Assembly: GCA_949282965.1 (NCBI GenBank)
Contig: CASDQW010000109.1
Coordinates: 1-64,000, forward strand
From: an uncultured Lentisphaeria bacterium
Lineage (GTDB): Bacteria > Verrucomicrobiota > Lentisphaeria > Victivallales > Victivallaceae
Length of the DNA stretch: 64,000 nt
Direction: 5' to 3'
The translations under genes were made by a program, and so were the position numbers. Below the pieces are notes generated by a model. That model saw nothing but the letters and a program-made list of their open reading frames with translations, had not been told where the DNA came from and made no database searches. Below are positions 23,889-32,911 of this stretch, in pieces; within the stretch, counting starts at the first letter, position 1; each line of letters opens with the position of its first letter.

Positions 23889-25097
23889 ATGCGTAAGGCT
23901 TTTGAGCAGACGTTCGAGGTGGTGGTGGCCGGGGGGGGGATTGCCGGGGTGGCCGCGGCGATTCAGGCGGCACGCCGCGGAAAAAAGACCGTGCTGGTGG
24001 AGAAGACCGTTCAGCCGGGAGGGCTGGCTACCACAGGATTGGTGAATGTGTATCTGCCGCTCTGCGACGGGAACGGGCATCAGGTGACGTTCGGTCTCTG
24101 CGAGGAGTTGATCCGGCGCAGTCTGCAATACGGGCCGGGGGATCTGCCCGTGCAATGGGGCGGGGAGGCGGCGGGCGGTGAGTCCGAACGCTTTCTTTGT
24201 CGCTTTTCCCCGGCGGCATACGTGCTGGCACTGGAGGAAATGCTGTTGGAAAACGGTGTCGAACTCTGGTATGATACGTTGATCTGCGATACCGTGGTCG
24301 CGGATGGAAAAGTCGTCGCCGTCGAAGTGGAAAACAAAAGCGGTCGCGGCGTGTTGCATGCCGGCTGCGTGGTGGATGCCACCGGTGATTGTGAGGTGGC
24401 GCGCCGGGCGGGGGTTCCCTGCCTGGACGACGACAATTTTCTGAGCATCTGGGCGCTGGAGTATGATCGGGACGCACAGGGGGAATGGCTGCTGGTACCC
24501 GGGGTGAGCATGCATGTGGACGGGGTGCCGTGGAGTGTGGAGAAAGCGCCGCCGGGAACGGTTTTTCGCGGGGTTTCCGGGCGGCTGGTTACCGATTTTA
24601 TGGTCCGCAGCCGGGAGATGCTGCGGGCACATTACCGCCGGGCCGAACAGGAGGGGCGCGCGCGAAAGGATCAGTTCGTGCTGACGCTGCCCGGGATGCC
24701 GCAGTTCCGCAAAGTGTATTGTCTGGATGCCGCCTATGTGCTCGATTCCGGGGAAAACGGACGTCGGTTCGAGGATTCGGTCGGACTGGCCGGCGACTGG
24801 CGGCAGGCGGGCCCGGTCTGGGAAATTCCGTATCGTTCGCTGTATCCGCGGACGCCGTTGAACGGGCTGCTGGCCGCCGGGCGCTGTACGGGGGCGCGGG
24901 GGGACGCCTGGGAGATCACGCGGGTGATTCCGGTGGCGGCGATGACCGGGCAGGTGGCGGGTCTGGCGGCGGCGCTGGCGCTGGAAAATGGCGTGGAAGT
25001 TCGGTCGCTGGATGTGAAACTGCTGCAGCGGGAACTGGTGCAATGCGGCTTCCGGCTGCATCTGCCCGACGTCGGGCTGGCGTATGCCGGAGTGTAA
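23889..25097 (+). CDS. FAD-dependent oxidoreductase (FAD_oxidored family)
   Basis: Flavoprotein of 402 residues with an N-terminal dinucleotide fold: VVVAGGGIAGVAAAIQAARRG, an acidic end at VLVEK, then PGGLATTG typical of the FAD-dependent oxidoreductase family that is abundant in PVC bacteria. A second FAD motif appears as VVDATGDCEVARRAG, and the C-terminal NGLLAAGRCTGARGDAWEITRVIPVAAMTGQVAG fits the usual closing FAD-contact segment. The substrate is unknown. The upstream frame was rejected because this ATG has GGGAGAGG and the family starts here. It interrupts the division cluster between ftsI and the Mur ligase and has its own promoter. Confidence 0.88.
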   Translation: MRKAFEQTFEVVVAGGGIAGVAAAIQAARRGKKTVLVEKTVQPGGLATTGLVNVYLPLCDGNGHQVTFGLCEELIRRSLQYGPGDLPVQWGGEAAGGESERFLCRFSPAAYVLALEEMLLENGVELWYDTLICDTVVADGKVVAVEVENKSGRGVLHAGCVVDATGDCEVARRAGVPCLDDDNFLSIWALEYDRDAQGEWLLVPGVSMHVDGVPWSVEKAPPGTVFRGVSGRLVTDFMVRSREMLRAHYRRAEQEGRARKDQFVLTLPGMPQFRKVYCLDAAYVLDSGENGRRFEDSVGLAGDWRQAGPVWEIPYRSLYPRTPLNGLLAAGRCTGARGDAWEITRVIPVAAMTGQVAGLAAALALENGVEVRSLDVKLLQRELVQCGFRLHLPDVGLAYAGV

Positions 25098-25103
25098 AAG
25101 GAT

Positions 25104-26075
25104 GTGTGGAAAAATCACCACGTACATGTGGAGACGTTGAACAGGATGTGGCGGATCGGACCGGAACGGTGTCTGCCGCCGGCGGCACTGGCGTTAACCG
25201 GCCGGCGACGGGCGGTGTTTCTGGCGGTCGTCGTCGCAGGTCTGGCAGGGACGTTGGGCTCTTTGACGATGGTTCCTTCCTTCGCGGGCACGGCGGTAAG
25301 TCTGGTGATGCTGATTTTGTGTCAGTGTTACCGGACCCGTGTGCGTGAAGAGATCCGGGGGCGTCTGAAACGGCGTTGGCAGCGGTTCGAATGGGTGCCG
25401 GGAAAAGGGTTTTCCCGGATGGATTTTGAAGCGTCGGGTCTGTTCCCGGAACACACGGTCGCGGACCAGGCAGAGGCGGAGGAAGAGGGGGTATTTCACG
25501 CTTCCGGGATCGTGTTTGCGCCGGTTTCGGCGGGGCTTCGGAGGATGTTGCCGGGCGGGGGGCTCGGCTCGTTTTACGAGCTGGGGAGTTTTTTCTTTTT
25601 CCGAACGGAAGTGGCGGATGATCAGAGTGATTTTCTGGTGCTGCCGAAACCGTGGCGGCAGCAGTTCGGACTCGGGAAAGCATTCTGGCATGAGGATGCC
25701 TGGAAACAGGCGCCGGAACCTCTGCCGCTTCACGAAAAACTTTTTTCCGGATGGTATGCGTATGGCAGCGCCGTTTCTCCGGAGATGGCGGAGAGTTTGC
25801 CGGAGATGTTGGATTTTCTGCGGCAATTCTCCTCGCACGCCGGATTTTCCGTGCGGCGGGGAACCGCCTGGCTGGTGGTGCCGGCGGCATGGCCGGTATC
25901 GGTGTTTTCGGCGGCGCGCAATGAGCGGACCGCGGCTGATCGCGAGGCCGATTGCGCCGCGGCGCTGGCGGTGCTGGAGCGATGGAGAAATTTACTGGAA
26001 GCGTCCCTTGCGGGGCGGAAACCGCGCGATGTCCGGGTGTCTTCGTCAGCGGAGCAGGAGTGTGATTCATGTTGA
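25104..26075 (+). CDS. Unknown membrane protein (two N-terminal helices)
   Basis: A 323-residue protein not recognised with confidence. Two adjacent hydrophobic helices lie near the N-terminus (about 36-57 and 60-76, FLAVVVAGLAGTLGSLTMV then a second), followed by a basic stretch (RVREEIRGRLKRRWQRFEW) and a large cytosolic domain with aromatic-rich segments such as GSFYELGSFFFFRTE. The layout of two helices plus a soluble domain recalls DUF3137-like proteins, but that is only an impression. The frame's first codon is GTG, a few bases after the oxidoreductase stop; an ATG at 25146 is an alternative. It overlaps the Mur ligase by 7 bases, so the genes are probably co-translated. Confidence 0.7.
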   Translation: MWKNHHVHVETLNRMWRIGPERCLPPAALALTGRRRAVFLAVVVAGLAGTLGSLTMVPSFAGTAVSLVMLILCQCYRTRVREEIRGRLKRRWQRFEWVPGKGFSRMDFEASGLFPEHTVADQAEAEEEGVFHASGIVFAPVSAGLRRMLPGGGLGSFYELGSFFFFRTEVADDQSDFLVLPKPWRQQFGLGKAFWHEDAWKQAPEPLPLHEKLFSGWYAYGSAVSPEMAESLPEMLDFLRQFSSHAGFSVRRGTAWLVVPAAWPVSVFSAARNERTAADREADCAAALAVLERWRNLLEASLAGRKPRDVRVSSSAEQECDSC

Positions 26076-27604
26076 AAGCAGGGCATCATGTGCATTTCGT
26101 CGGCGTCGGCGGGATCGGCATGAGCGGTCTGGCGCAGATGTGTGTGGCGTCCGGACTGACGGTGAGCGGCAGCGATCGCGGCAGCCATCTGCCGGAAAAT
26201 CGCCGCATTCTGGATAAACTGGAGCTTCAGGGAATCCGGATTTATCCGCAGGACGGGTCTTACAGGGCGGACGGGCGTCCGGATTTTCTGATTTATTCGA
26301 CGGCGATCGAGGAGGACAATCCGGATTTCAAGGCGGGTGCGGACATTCCCCGACTGCATCGGTCCGAGGCGCTGGCGGAATTGATTGCGCTTCAGGGCGC
26401 GGAGATCTCGATTGCCGTGACCGGGAGCTGCGGAAAGAGCACGGTTACCGCCTATCTTGCCGAGGCGCTGGTGAACCTCGGGGAAGATCCCGCCTGTCTG
26501 GACGGGGCGCTGGTCAACCGGTTTCGTTACGGCCGGTTTGCGGGGAATTACCGGACGGGCGGCGGGCGGTATTTCGTTTTCGAGGCGGATGAAAGCGACA
26601 AGAGCCTGGTGCGTTATCAACCGGATTACGCGCTGGTGCTCAATATCGGAACCGACCATTATGACCGGGACGAACTGGCGCGGGTGTTCGGCGAGTTTCT
26701 GAAGAACGTCCGGCGCGGGGCGATCCTGGAGCGCGGCGTGTATGAGGCGGTAAAACCGTATCTCCGTCCGGATCTTCCGGTGAAGGTTTTCGAGTCCGAA
26801 ATCGGGGCTTCCGGCGAATACGCGGTGACGGCCTGTCGCAACATGACGTTGACCGACGCCGTGTATGTGGACGGCCGCCGCGCCCGGCTGGCGCCCTCGG
26901 GCGACCGGGCCGCCATCGACGAAATCGGCGCGAATAATCTTCTTGAAATTTACGGGATGCGTTCCGAACAATGCCGGATTGAGAGTTCCGGGCGGGGCGC
27001 GGAATTCGCCGGAGGCGGCCTGCTGCTGCTGCCGCAGCCCGGGGAACATACGGCGATCAATGCGCTGGCGGTGCTGGCGATGCTGGAGACACTGGGCTTT
27101 CGGCGGGAAGAGGCGGTGGAGGCTTTGTCCCGGTTCGGAGGCGTCTGGCGCCGGTTCGAATTTCACGGAATGACCGCCTACGGGGCGCGGGTATACGATG
27201 ATTATGCCCACAATCCGGAAAAGATTGTGTTCGCGCTGGAGGCGGCGCAGGAGGCGGCGGGCGGCGGCGCGGTGTACGCGGTGTTCCAGCCGCACGGGTT
27301 CAAGCCGCTCGGATTCATGCGGGAAGAGTTGTTTCAGGAGCTGAACCGGCATCTGCGGTATCAGGACCGGTTTCTGATGCTGGAACCCTTTTACGCGGGC
27401 GGGACCAGCAGTTTTTCGCCGACTTCCGCGGAGGTGATCGAGGAATACCGGGAGCGGGGAAGCCGGAAAAAATACCTGCATTTTCCGGATCGTGAGACGT
27501 TGAGCGATTATCTTCTGCTGCGCAGCCGGCCCGGCGACGTGATCCTCATCATGGGGGCGCGGGACAATTCCCTGTCCGATTACGCGGCGTCTCTGGTCGG
27601 GTGA
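26069..27604 (+). CDS. MurC-like Mur ligase with atypical motifs
   Basis: ATP-dependent ligase of the Mur family, closest in layout to MurC/Mpl, which add L-alanine or a peptide to UDP-N-acetylmuramate. The 511-residue protein has the MurC-type N-terminal motif FVGVGGIGMSGLA, a P-loop, the central FEADESDKSLV and NIGTDHYDRDEL (both MurC-like), and a C-terminal VFQPHGFKPLGF. Two motifs differ: the P-loop reads GSCGKST where MurC has GTHGKTT, and the usual HHPTE loop is DYAHNPEK. It may be the housekeeping MurC of this lineage or a paralogue with another substrate. No other mur genes are in the window. AGGAG precedes the ATG. Confidence 0.8.
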   Translation: MLKAGHHVHFVGVGGIGMSGLAQMCVASGLTVSGSDRGSHLPENRRILDKLELQGIRIYPQDGSYRADGRPDFLIYSTAIEEDNPDFKAGADIPRLHRSEALAELIALQGAEISIAVTGSCGKSTVTAYLAEALVNLGEDPACLDGALVNRFRYGRFAGNYRTGGGRYFVFEADESDKSLVRYQPDYALVLNIGTDHYDRDELARVFGEFLKNVRRGAILERGVYEAVKPYLRPDLPVKVFESEIGASGEYAVTACRNMTLTDAVYVDGRRARLAPSGDRAAIDEIGANNLLEIYGMRSEQCRIESSGRGAEFAGGGLLLLPQPGEHTAINALAVLAMLETLGFRREEAVEALSRFGGVWRRFEFHGMTAYGARVYDDYAHNPEKIVFALEAAQEAAGGGAVYAVFQPHGFKPLGFMREELFQELNRHLRYQDRFLMLEPFYAGGTSSFSPTSAEVIEEYRERGSRKKYLHFPDRETLSDYLLLRSRPGDVILIMGARDNSLSDYAASLVG

Positions 27605-27662
27605 GCTTTGCCGCCAGAAGTCTTCGCGTGCCGGTCCCGAGTGGAAAGATACGGGGACGGGG

Positions 27663-27691
27663 TTGCACTGGTGCGGATTCGGCAGTATATT
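27663..27691 (+). promoter_or_regulatory. Promoter of the rib-nusB-ftsY operon
   Basis: TTGCAC (27663-27668), a 17-base spacer and TATATT (27686-27691), 41 bases before the ribH start. Confidence 0.75.
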
Positions 27692-27732
27692 ATCTCATCA
27701 CGGTTTTACAGAAAAGGGTGAGGTTTTTTGTC

Positions 27733-28212
27733 ATGAACCATCAGATCGGTCAGGTATGGGAAGGGGCGTTGAGCGCCCGCGGGATGAAATTCGGCATCGT
27801 TTGCGGCCGGTTCAACGAATTTTTCGTCAGCAAACTCCTGGACGGCGCGGTGGACGCGATTATCCGGCACGGCGGTGCGGCCGCCGACATTACCGCGGCA
27901 TGGGTGCCGGGATCCTATGAAATTCCGTTCGCGATCAAGAAGATGCTGCAGACCGGAAAATTCGACACGGTGATCGCGCTTGGCGTCGTGATTCAGGGTG
28001 CGACCCCGCATGCGGGATACATCAATTCCGAAGTGGCCAAGTGCCTGGCCCAGCTCGGTCTGGAATTTGGCACGCCGGTGACCTACGGCATGATTACCGC
28101 CGACAACATCGAACAGGCGATTGAACGCAGCGGCACCAAGGCCGGCAACAAGGGCGTGGACGCGGCGCTGGCGGCGATCGAAATGGTGAACCTGAGCCGG
28201 AATATCAAGTGA
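27733..28212 (+). CDS. ribH: 6,7-dimethyl-8-ribityllumazine synthase
   Basis: Penultimate enzyme of riboflavin synthesis, joining the pyrimidinedione and dihydroxybutanone phosphate. The 159-residue protein shows the family core: CGRFNEFFVSKLLDGAVD, VPGSYEIPFAIKKM, and the catalytic loop GVVIQGATPHAGYINSEVAKCL, with the conserved His (in most relatives GATxHFDYV, so the Phe-Asp pair is Ala-Gly here). The longer frame was trimmed to the ATG with AAGGGTGAGG upstream. It heads an operon that also contains ribD and ribE. Three of the four riboflavin enzymes are therefore here; ribAB is not. Confidence 0.93.
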   Translation: MNHQIGQVWEGALSARGMKFGIVCGRFNEFFVSKLLDGAVDAIIRHGGAAADITAAWVPGSYEIPFAIKKMLQTGKFDTVIALGVVIQGATPHAGYINSEVAKCLAQLGLEFGTPVTYGMITADNIEQAIERSGTKAGNKGVDAALAAIEMVNLSRNIK

Positions 28213-28713
28213 ATGATGGACTTTGATCAGGATCAGCAGGAGGGGAAACTGCATGCCAAACGGCTGGGCCGGGAGATGGCGATGCAGTATCTTTTTCAAT
28301 GCGACATGACCGGGACCATGCCGGACATGGCGGACTGGCGGACGTTTTTCGAAAACATCCGGGAGGAACACGGGCTGCGCGACAATCGCTACGCGCGCAA
28401 AGGCCGGGAATATGCGGAAATGCTGTTTACCGGGGTGGCCGTCCATCGCGAGGAGATCGATGCGGCGATCCGCGACCGTTCTGAGAACTGGGATTTCGAC
28501 CGGCTCTCGGTGGTGGATCGGAATGTGATGCGGCTGGCCGTGTACGAAATGCTTTTCGTACCGTCCGTGCCGCCGGTGGTCAGCATCAATGAAGCCGTGG
28601 AAATCGCCCGGGACTACAGCGGGGAGAAAGCCGGCAGCTTCATCAACGGGGTGCTCAACGGCATCAAGGACACGTTGAAACGCCCGGCCCGCGAGGCGGC
28701 GGAACATTTATGA
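28213..28713 (+). CDS. nusB: Transcription antitermination factor NusB
   Basis: RNA-binding factor that works with NusE/S10 in rRNA transcription antitermination. The 166-residue protein has the family's AMQYLFQCD motif near residue 23, VVDRNVMRLAVYEMLF, and the signature INEAVEIARDYSGEKAGSF followed by INGVLNGIKD. It follows ribH immediately (the conserved ribH-nusB pair of many bacteria). The start is one of two tandem ATG codons right after the ribH stop. Its end overlaps ftsY in ATGA. Confidence 0.95.
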   Translation: MMDFDQDQQEGKLHAKRLGREMAMQYLFQCDMTGTMPDMADWRTFFENIREEHGLRDNRYARKGREYAEMLFTGVAVHREEIDAAIRDRSENWDFDRLSVVDRNVMRLAVYEMLFVPSVPPVVSINEAVEIARDYSGEKAGSFINGVLNGIKDTLKRPAREAAEHL

Positions 28714-29645
28714 AATCCATTTTTTCCATTTTCAAGCGCGGTCTGGAAAAAACCACCACGCGGGTGGTGCGTTCCATTTCCGGTGTTTTCACCGGTGTAA
28801 AAGCCTGGGACGCGGCGAGTTTCGACGATCTGGAGGCCATGCTGATCAGTGCGGACTTCGGGGTTGCTGCCGCGGGACGGATCGTTGCCGACATCCGCGA
28901 CCGGTATGAACGCGGGGAGATCGCGACCACCGCCGACATCAACCGGGTGGCGGCGGCGACGGTGCGGGATATTCTTTCACAGCATCAGCGGGCGATTGCG
29001 TTCGCCCCGGAGGGGAAGCCCACGGTGATTCTGATGGTCGGCGTCAACGGCAGCGGCAAGACCACCACGATCGGCAAACTGGCGGCCCGGTTCAAGGCGG
29101 AAGGGCGCAAGGTCATGCTGGCCGCCTGCGATACATTCCGGGCGGCGGCAGTGGAACAGCTGCAGTTATGGGGCACCCGGGTGGGAGTGCCGGTGGTGTC
29201 CGCCCGGCACGGGGCGGACCCGGCCAGCGTGGCGTTTGACGCGATGCAGTCGGCTCTGGCGAAGAACGTGGATGTTCTTCTGATCGATACCGCCGGGCGG
29301 CAGCATAATCAGAAGGGATTGATGGAGGAGCTGGCCAAGATCCGCCGTTCGGTGGACAAGGTCTATCCCGGCGCGCCGCAGGAGGTGTGGCTGACGGTGG
29401 ACGCCAGTCTGGGGGGAAACGTGGTGCATCAGGCGCGGGAATTTTCCCGGTGTACCGGTGTGAGCGGCCTGGTGCTGACCAAGCTTGACGGAACGGGCAA
29501 GGGAGGCATGGTGGTGGCGCTGCATCAGGACTTCGAACTGCCGACGTTCTTCGTCGGACTGGGGGAACAGCCGGAGGATCTGCAACCTTTCAGTCCGGAA
29601 TTTTTTGCCGCGGCGCTGTTCGGTGAAAGCGCGGAAGCGGAATGA
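28710..29645 (+). CDS. ftsY: Signal recognition particle receptor FtsY
   Basis: GTPase that docks SRP-ribosome complexes at the membrane. The 311-residue protein is an NG domain only: N helices (1-95), G1 GVNGSGKTTTIGKLA, the ACDTFRAAAVEQL motif, G3 DTAGRQHN, DASLGGNVV near G4 and G4/G5 TKLDGTGKGG. The acidic A domain found in E. coli is missing, as in many bacteria; the basic N-terminal helix (FSIFKRGLEKT) may serve as membrane anchor. It overlaps nusB by four bases. Confidence 0.96.
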   Translation: MKSIFSIFKRGLEKTTTRVVRSISGVFTGVKAWDAASFDDLEAMLISADFGVAAAGRIVADIRDRYERGEIATTADINRVAAATVRDILSQHQRAIAFAPEGKPTVILMVGVNGSGKTTTIGKLAARFKAEGRKVMLAACDTFRAAAVEQLQLWGTRVGVPVVSARHGADPASVAFDAMQSALAKNVDVLLIDTAGRQHNQKGLMEELAKIRRSVDKVYPGAPQEVWLTVDASLGGNVVHQAREFSRCTGVSGLVLTKLDGTGKGGMVVALHQDFELPTFFVGLGEQPEDLQPFSPEFFAAALFGESAEAE

Positions 29646-29685
29646 GTGTTTGACCGGTTCAACCTTTTCGGAGAAGAGCAACCTC

Positions 29686-30720
29686 ATGGCCAACGATGCG
29701 AAATACATGTTGCGGGCGGTGGAGCTCGCGAAAAAAGCCTGGGGACGGACCAGTCCCAATCCATTGGTGGGCGCGGTCGTCGTCCGCAAGGGAAAGATTA
29801 TCGGGGAAGGGTATCACACCCGCGCCGGCGAACCCCATGCGGAGTCCAATGCCCTGCGCGATGCGGAGTCCCGGGGCGGGCGCGTCGCCGGTTCAACCCT
29901 GTACGTCAATCTGGAACCCTGCTCGACCTACGGCCGGATGCCGCCTTGCGTCAAGGCGATTATGGCTGCGAAAGTGGGCAAGGTGGTCATCGGCGCTCTG
30001 GACCCCAATCCGGCCCATGCCGGGCGCGGCGTCAAGATTTTGCGGGATGCCGGAATTGAAGTCGTAACCGGCGTGGAGCGGGCGGTTTGTGAGGAATTGA
30101 ATCTGCCGTTCTTCAAATGGATTACGACTGGAAAACCCTGGGTCATGCTGAAGATGGCGACAACACTGGACGGCCGGATCGCCACCGCGTCGGGAGAATC
30201 CCGATGGATTACCGGTCCGGAGGCGCGCGCCCGGGTACAGGAACTGCGGCGTCGGGCCGACGCCATTCTGGTGGGCGGCGAGACGGTGCGGCTGGACCAT
30301 CCGGAGCTGCGGGTGCGGGAACCGGCGGACTGGCCGTGTCAGCCCCGTCGTTTTGTGGCCAGTTCTTCCATGACGAAGGAGGAACTGCGGCAGTATTTTC
30401 CGGAGGGCGAGCTGCCGGAGCTGGTGACGCTGGACGGCGCGGCGGGCTGGAATGAATTTCTTCTGTGGCTGGGCAAGCAGGAGGTGAATGCGCTGCTGAT
30501 CGAAGGCGGCGGACGGCTGGCCGGTTCGGCGGTCCGGGCCGGAGTGGTGGACTATGTGGAATTTCATATCGCACCGAAGATTCTGGGCGGCGAACACAGC
30601 CGCTGCGCAGTCGGCGGAGAAGATCCGGCAACGCTGAAGGAGGCGTTGCAGCTGGAACGGATCCGGGTGGTGCGTTACGGCGACGATACGGCGATCTCCG
30701 GGTACCGGAAGCGGGGGTGA
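29686..30720 (+). CDS. ribD: Bifunctional riboflavin deaminase/reductase RibD
   Basis: Carries out the second and third steps of riboflavin synthesis (deamination, then NADPH-dependent side-chain reduction). The 344 residues hold a CMP-deaminase-type domain with the zinc ligands H51-A-E53 and PC79-x-x-x-GRMPPC88, then a reductase domain (about 147-340) with the substrate motif TLDGRIATASGESRWIT and the NADPH segment ILVGGETVRLDHPEL. The longer frame starts inside ftsY; this ATG has GGAG upstream and begins the family homology. It lies 40 bases after ftsY. Confidence 0.95.
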   Translation: MANDAKYMLRAVELAKKAWGRTSPNPLVGAVVVRKGKIIGEGYHTRAGEPHAESNALRDAESRGGRVAGSTLYVNLEPCSTYGRMPPCVKAIMAAKVGKVVIGALDPNPAHAGRGVKILRDAGIEVVTGVERAVCEELNLPFFKWITTGKPWVMLKMATTLDGRIATASGESRWITGPEARARVQELRRRADAILVGGETVRLDHPELRVREPADWPCQPRRFVASSSMTKEELRQYFPEGELPELVTLDGAAGWNEFLLWLGKQEVNALLIEGGGRLAGSAVRAGVVDYVEFHIAPKILGGEHSRCAVGGEDPATLKEALQLERIRVVRYGDDTAISGYRKRG

Positions 30721-30723
30721 GAC

Positions 30724-31395
30724 GTGTTTACCGGTCTGGTGCAGACAGTGGCCGAAATCGTCGGCCGTCGCGGCGCGGGAGGAGACGGTGCCGGAAAGTT
30801 GATTTTGCGCCTCAAGGAGCCGTGGCATGATCCGGTATTCGGAGAAAGCGTGGCGGTCAACGGCTGTTGTCTGACCCTGGAACGCTGGGAAGCCGGCGGC
30901 GTGATGCATTTTCACACGCTGGAGGAGACGCTGCGCTGCACCAACCTCGGGAAACTGCCGCCCGGCGCGAAAGTGAATGTGGAACGGGCCTTGCGCCTGG
31001 GAGACCGCGTGGGGGGGCATTTGGTTTCCGGACACATTGACGGGACCGGGCGGATGCTGGCACTGGCGCGGCGGGGTGGCGATTATGAGTTGAAGCTGAC
31101 CTTTCCGCCGGAACTGGCTCCGGAACTGGTGGAGAAGGGATCCGTCGCCATTGACGGCGTGTCGCTGACGGTGGTGGCGGTGAACGACAAAGAAGGATGG
31201 CTGACCGTGCACCTGATTCCGGTGACGCTGGCGGAAACCGCGTTGTCGACAAGGAAGGCGGGCGATGCGCTCAATCTTGAAACCGACATGCTGGGAAAAT
31301 ACGTGGCGCGGCAGATGCGGCTTGCCGCTCCGGAGCGGGGGACGGAGCGCAGCCGGATTTCGATGGATACGCTGCGGGAAGCGGGGTTCCTGTGA
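30724..31395 (+). CDS. ribE: Riboflavin synthase alpha chain
   Basis: Dismutates two lumazine molecules into riboflavin. The 223-residue protein starts MFTGLVQTVAEI, the hallmark N-terminus, and shows the two lumazine-binding repeats: VAVNGCCLTLE in the first and VAIDGVSLTVV in the second, with VGGHLVSGHIDGTG between. The start is GTG, three bases after the ribD stop. It ends overlapping the unknown gene by four bases. The usual name is ribE (ribC in E. coli). Confidence 0.96.
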   Translation: MFTGLVQTVAEIVGRRGAGGDGAGKLILRLKEPWHDPVFGESVAVNGCCLTLERWEAGGVMHFHTLEETLRCTNLGKLPPGAKVNVERALRLGDRVGGHLVSGHIDGTGRMLALARRGGDYELKLTFPPELAPELVEKGSVAIDGVSLTVVAVNDKEGWLTVHLIPVTLAETALSTRKAGDALNLETDMLGKYVARQMRLAAPERGTERSRISMDTLREAGFL

Positions 31396-32195
31396 GTGGC
31401 GCGGTGCATTTCGGTCTGGTGTTGTCTGTGCCGGAGGCGGTCGCCGGAGTGCCGGCCGGCGAGCTGGAGCCGTTCGACTGTCTGAAAGTGGCATCGGATC
31501 GGCTGCTGGAACGGGAGACGGCCGCCCGGCTGCGGAAGCTGTTTCCCGGGCGCCGGATTCTGGCCGGGGAACTGGCGGAGCGGCCGTTGTGTGAGCTGGC
31601 GCCGGAGGAGAATATCAAACTGCGGTTGGATTTTGTCAGTCGCTTTCAGGAGCGCTGCCGGCAGGTGAAGGCGGCGGGGGCGGCGGCGGGAAGTGCGCCT
31701 TTCGACCTGGCGCGCGCGGCGATTGACCCGGATTACCGGGAGCGGTTGCTGGATTTGTTGCGTTGCTGCTGCGGGGTTTTGCACGAGGTGGATTTTACGT
31801 TGCAGCTGCCCTGGCGGGTGCCGTCGCCGCCGGGGGGAGCGGCTCCGGCTGGATGCGGCGATTTGCTGCGGTCGCTGCCGCTGGCACATCTCGGGGTGCT
31901 GGCGGAATGGCATCCGCATGAACCGGCATTTGCCGCGTTGCCGGACGGCGGTCTGAATCCAATCCGGTTTGAAACGCGTGATGTGGAAATTATATACGAA
32001 CCCCTTACCGGCAACCGTCTGACGCCCCGCCTGCTGGGGGAGCGACTGGACCGGTTGCGCCTTCCGGGGCGTGATTTGCGGGTGTATTTTCATGCCGCCG
32101 GGGTGACCGGCGATGGGTGGACGATGGAAATCGCTGAACTTTCGGCGCTGGTCCGCCAGATGCGCAATGAACATAAGGAATGGAAAAAATGTTGA
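31392..32195 (+). CDS. Unknown protein between ribE and pdxJ
   Basis: A 267-residue soluble protein that I do not recognise. It is rich in Leu, Ala and Arg, with no signal peptide or membrane helix. A helical segment ([26 protein letters not shown]) with three adjacent Cys lies near residue 115, and the C-terminal half has strand-like pieces ending [18 protein letters not shown] divergent TIM barrel of the sugar isomerase/endonuclease type is possible but unproven. The GTG start overlaps the ribE stop (GTGA) and its end overlaps pdxJ by 7 bases, so it is locked into the cofactor operon and probably made with RibE and PdxJ. Confidence 0.75.
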   Translation: MSGAVHFGLVLSVPEAVAGVPAGELEPFDCLKVASDRLLERETAARLRKLFPGRRILAGELAERPLCELAPEENIKLRLDFVSRFQERCRQVKAAGAAAGSAPFDLARAAIDPDYRERLLDLLRCCCGVLHEVDFTLQLPWRVPSPPGGAAPAGCGDLLRSLPLAHLGVLAEWHPHEPAFAALPDGGLNPIRFETRDVEIIYEPLTGNRLTPRLLGERLDRLRLPGRDLRVYFHAAGVTGDGWTMEIAELSALVRQMRNEHKEWKKC

Positions 32196-32908
32196 ATCTC
32201 GGAGTGAATGTGGATCATGTGGCGACTGTACGCCAGGCACGGCTGGCGACGGAACCGAATCCGGTGGAAGCGGCGCTGATTTGTGAGAAAAACGGCGCCT
32301 GGGGGATTACCGCGCATCTGCGGGAGGACCGGCGGCATATCCACGATCATGATTTGGCGGAGCTGGCGCGCCGTGTTCATTTTCTCAACATGGAAATGGC
32401 CGTTACCGCGGAAATGCTCGGGATCGCCGAAAAGCTGCGTCCGCACAGCAGCTGCCTGGTGCCGGAAAAGCGGCAGGAACTGACCACGGAAGGCGGTCTG
32501 GATGTCGCCGGACAGGAGCAGAAAATCCGGCAGGCGGTCGAGCGGCTGCATGCGGCGGGGATCATCGTCAGCTTGTTCATCGATCCCGAGCCGGCCCAGA
32601 TTGAAGCCGCCCGTGCGGTCGGGACCGATTACATCGAGCTTCACACCGGGCGTTACTCCAACACCTCCGGCGCGGAGCAGGCTTTGGAGCTGGAACGGCT
32701 CAAACAGGCTGCCGTGCAGGCTGATTCTCTGGGTATCAAGGTGAATGCGGGACACGGCATTGACTACGTCAACATTGCGGGCATTCTGGAGATTCCCCAT
32801 CTGCACGAATTGAATATCGGCCACAGCATCATTTCCCGCGCGATCATGGTCGGAATCGGACAGGCGGTGCGGGAAATGCGCAATCTGATGGACCAGTACC
32901 GGTTCTGA
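32189..32908 (+). CDS. pdxJ: Pyridoxine 5'-phosphate synthase PdxJ
   Basis: Condenses 1-deoxyxylulose 5-phosphate with 3-amino-2-oxopropyl phosphate, the last ring-forming step of the DXP-dependent vitamin B6 pathway. The 239-residue TIM barrel shows [53 protein letters not shown] and [11 protein letters not shown], all family signatures. The ATG chosen has AAGGAA upstream and begins the family homology; a start 9 bases earlier is possible. It ends three bases before the convergent lpxB stop, leaving no room for a separate terminator. Confidence 0.96.
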   Translation: MLNLGVNVDHVATVRQARLATEPNPVEAALICEKNGAWGITAHLREDRRHIHDHDLAELARRVHFLNMEMAVTAEMLGIAEKLRPHSSCLVPEKRQELTTEGGLDVAGQEQKIRQAVERLHAAGIIVSLFIDPEPAQIEAARAVGTDYIELHTGRYSNTSGAEQALELERLKQAAVQADSLGIKVNAGHGIDYVNIAGILEIPHLHELNIGHSIISRAIMVGIGQAVREMRNLMDQYRF

Positions 32909-32911
32909 CGA

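Noticed and set aside
27605-27732. FMN riboswitch upstream of ribH
   Set aside because: The gap is only 128 bases and lacks the conserved RFN-element sequence; a plain promoter explains it.
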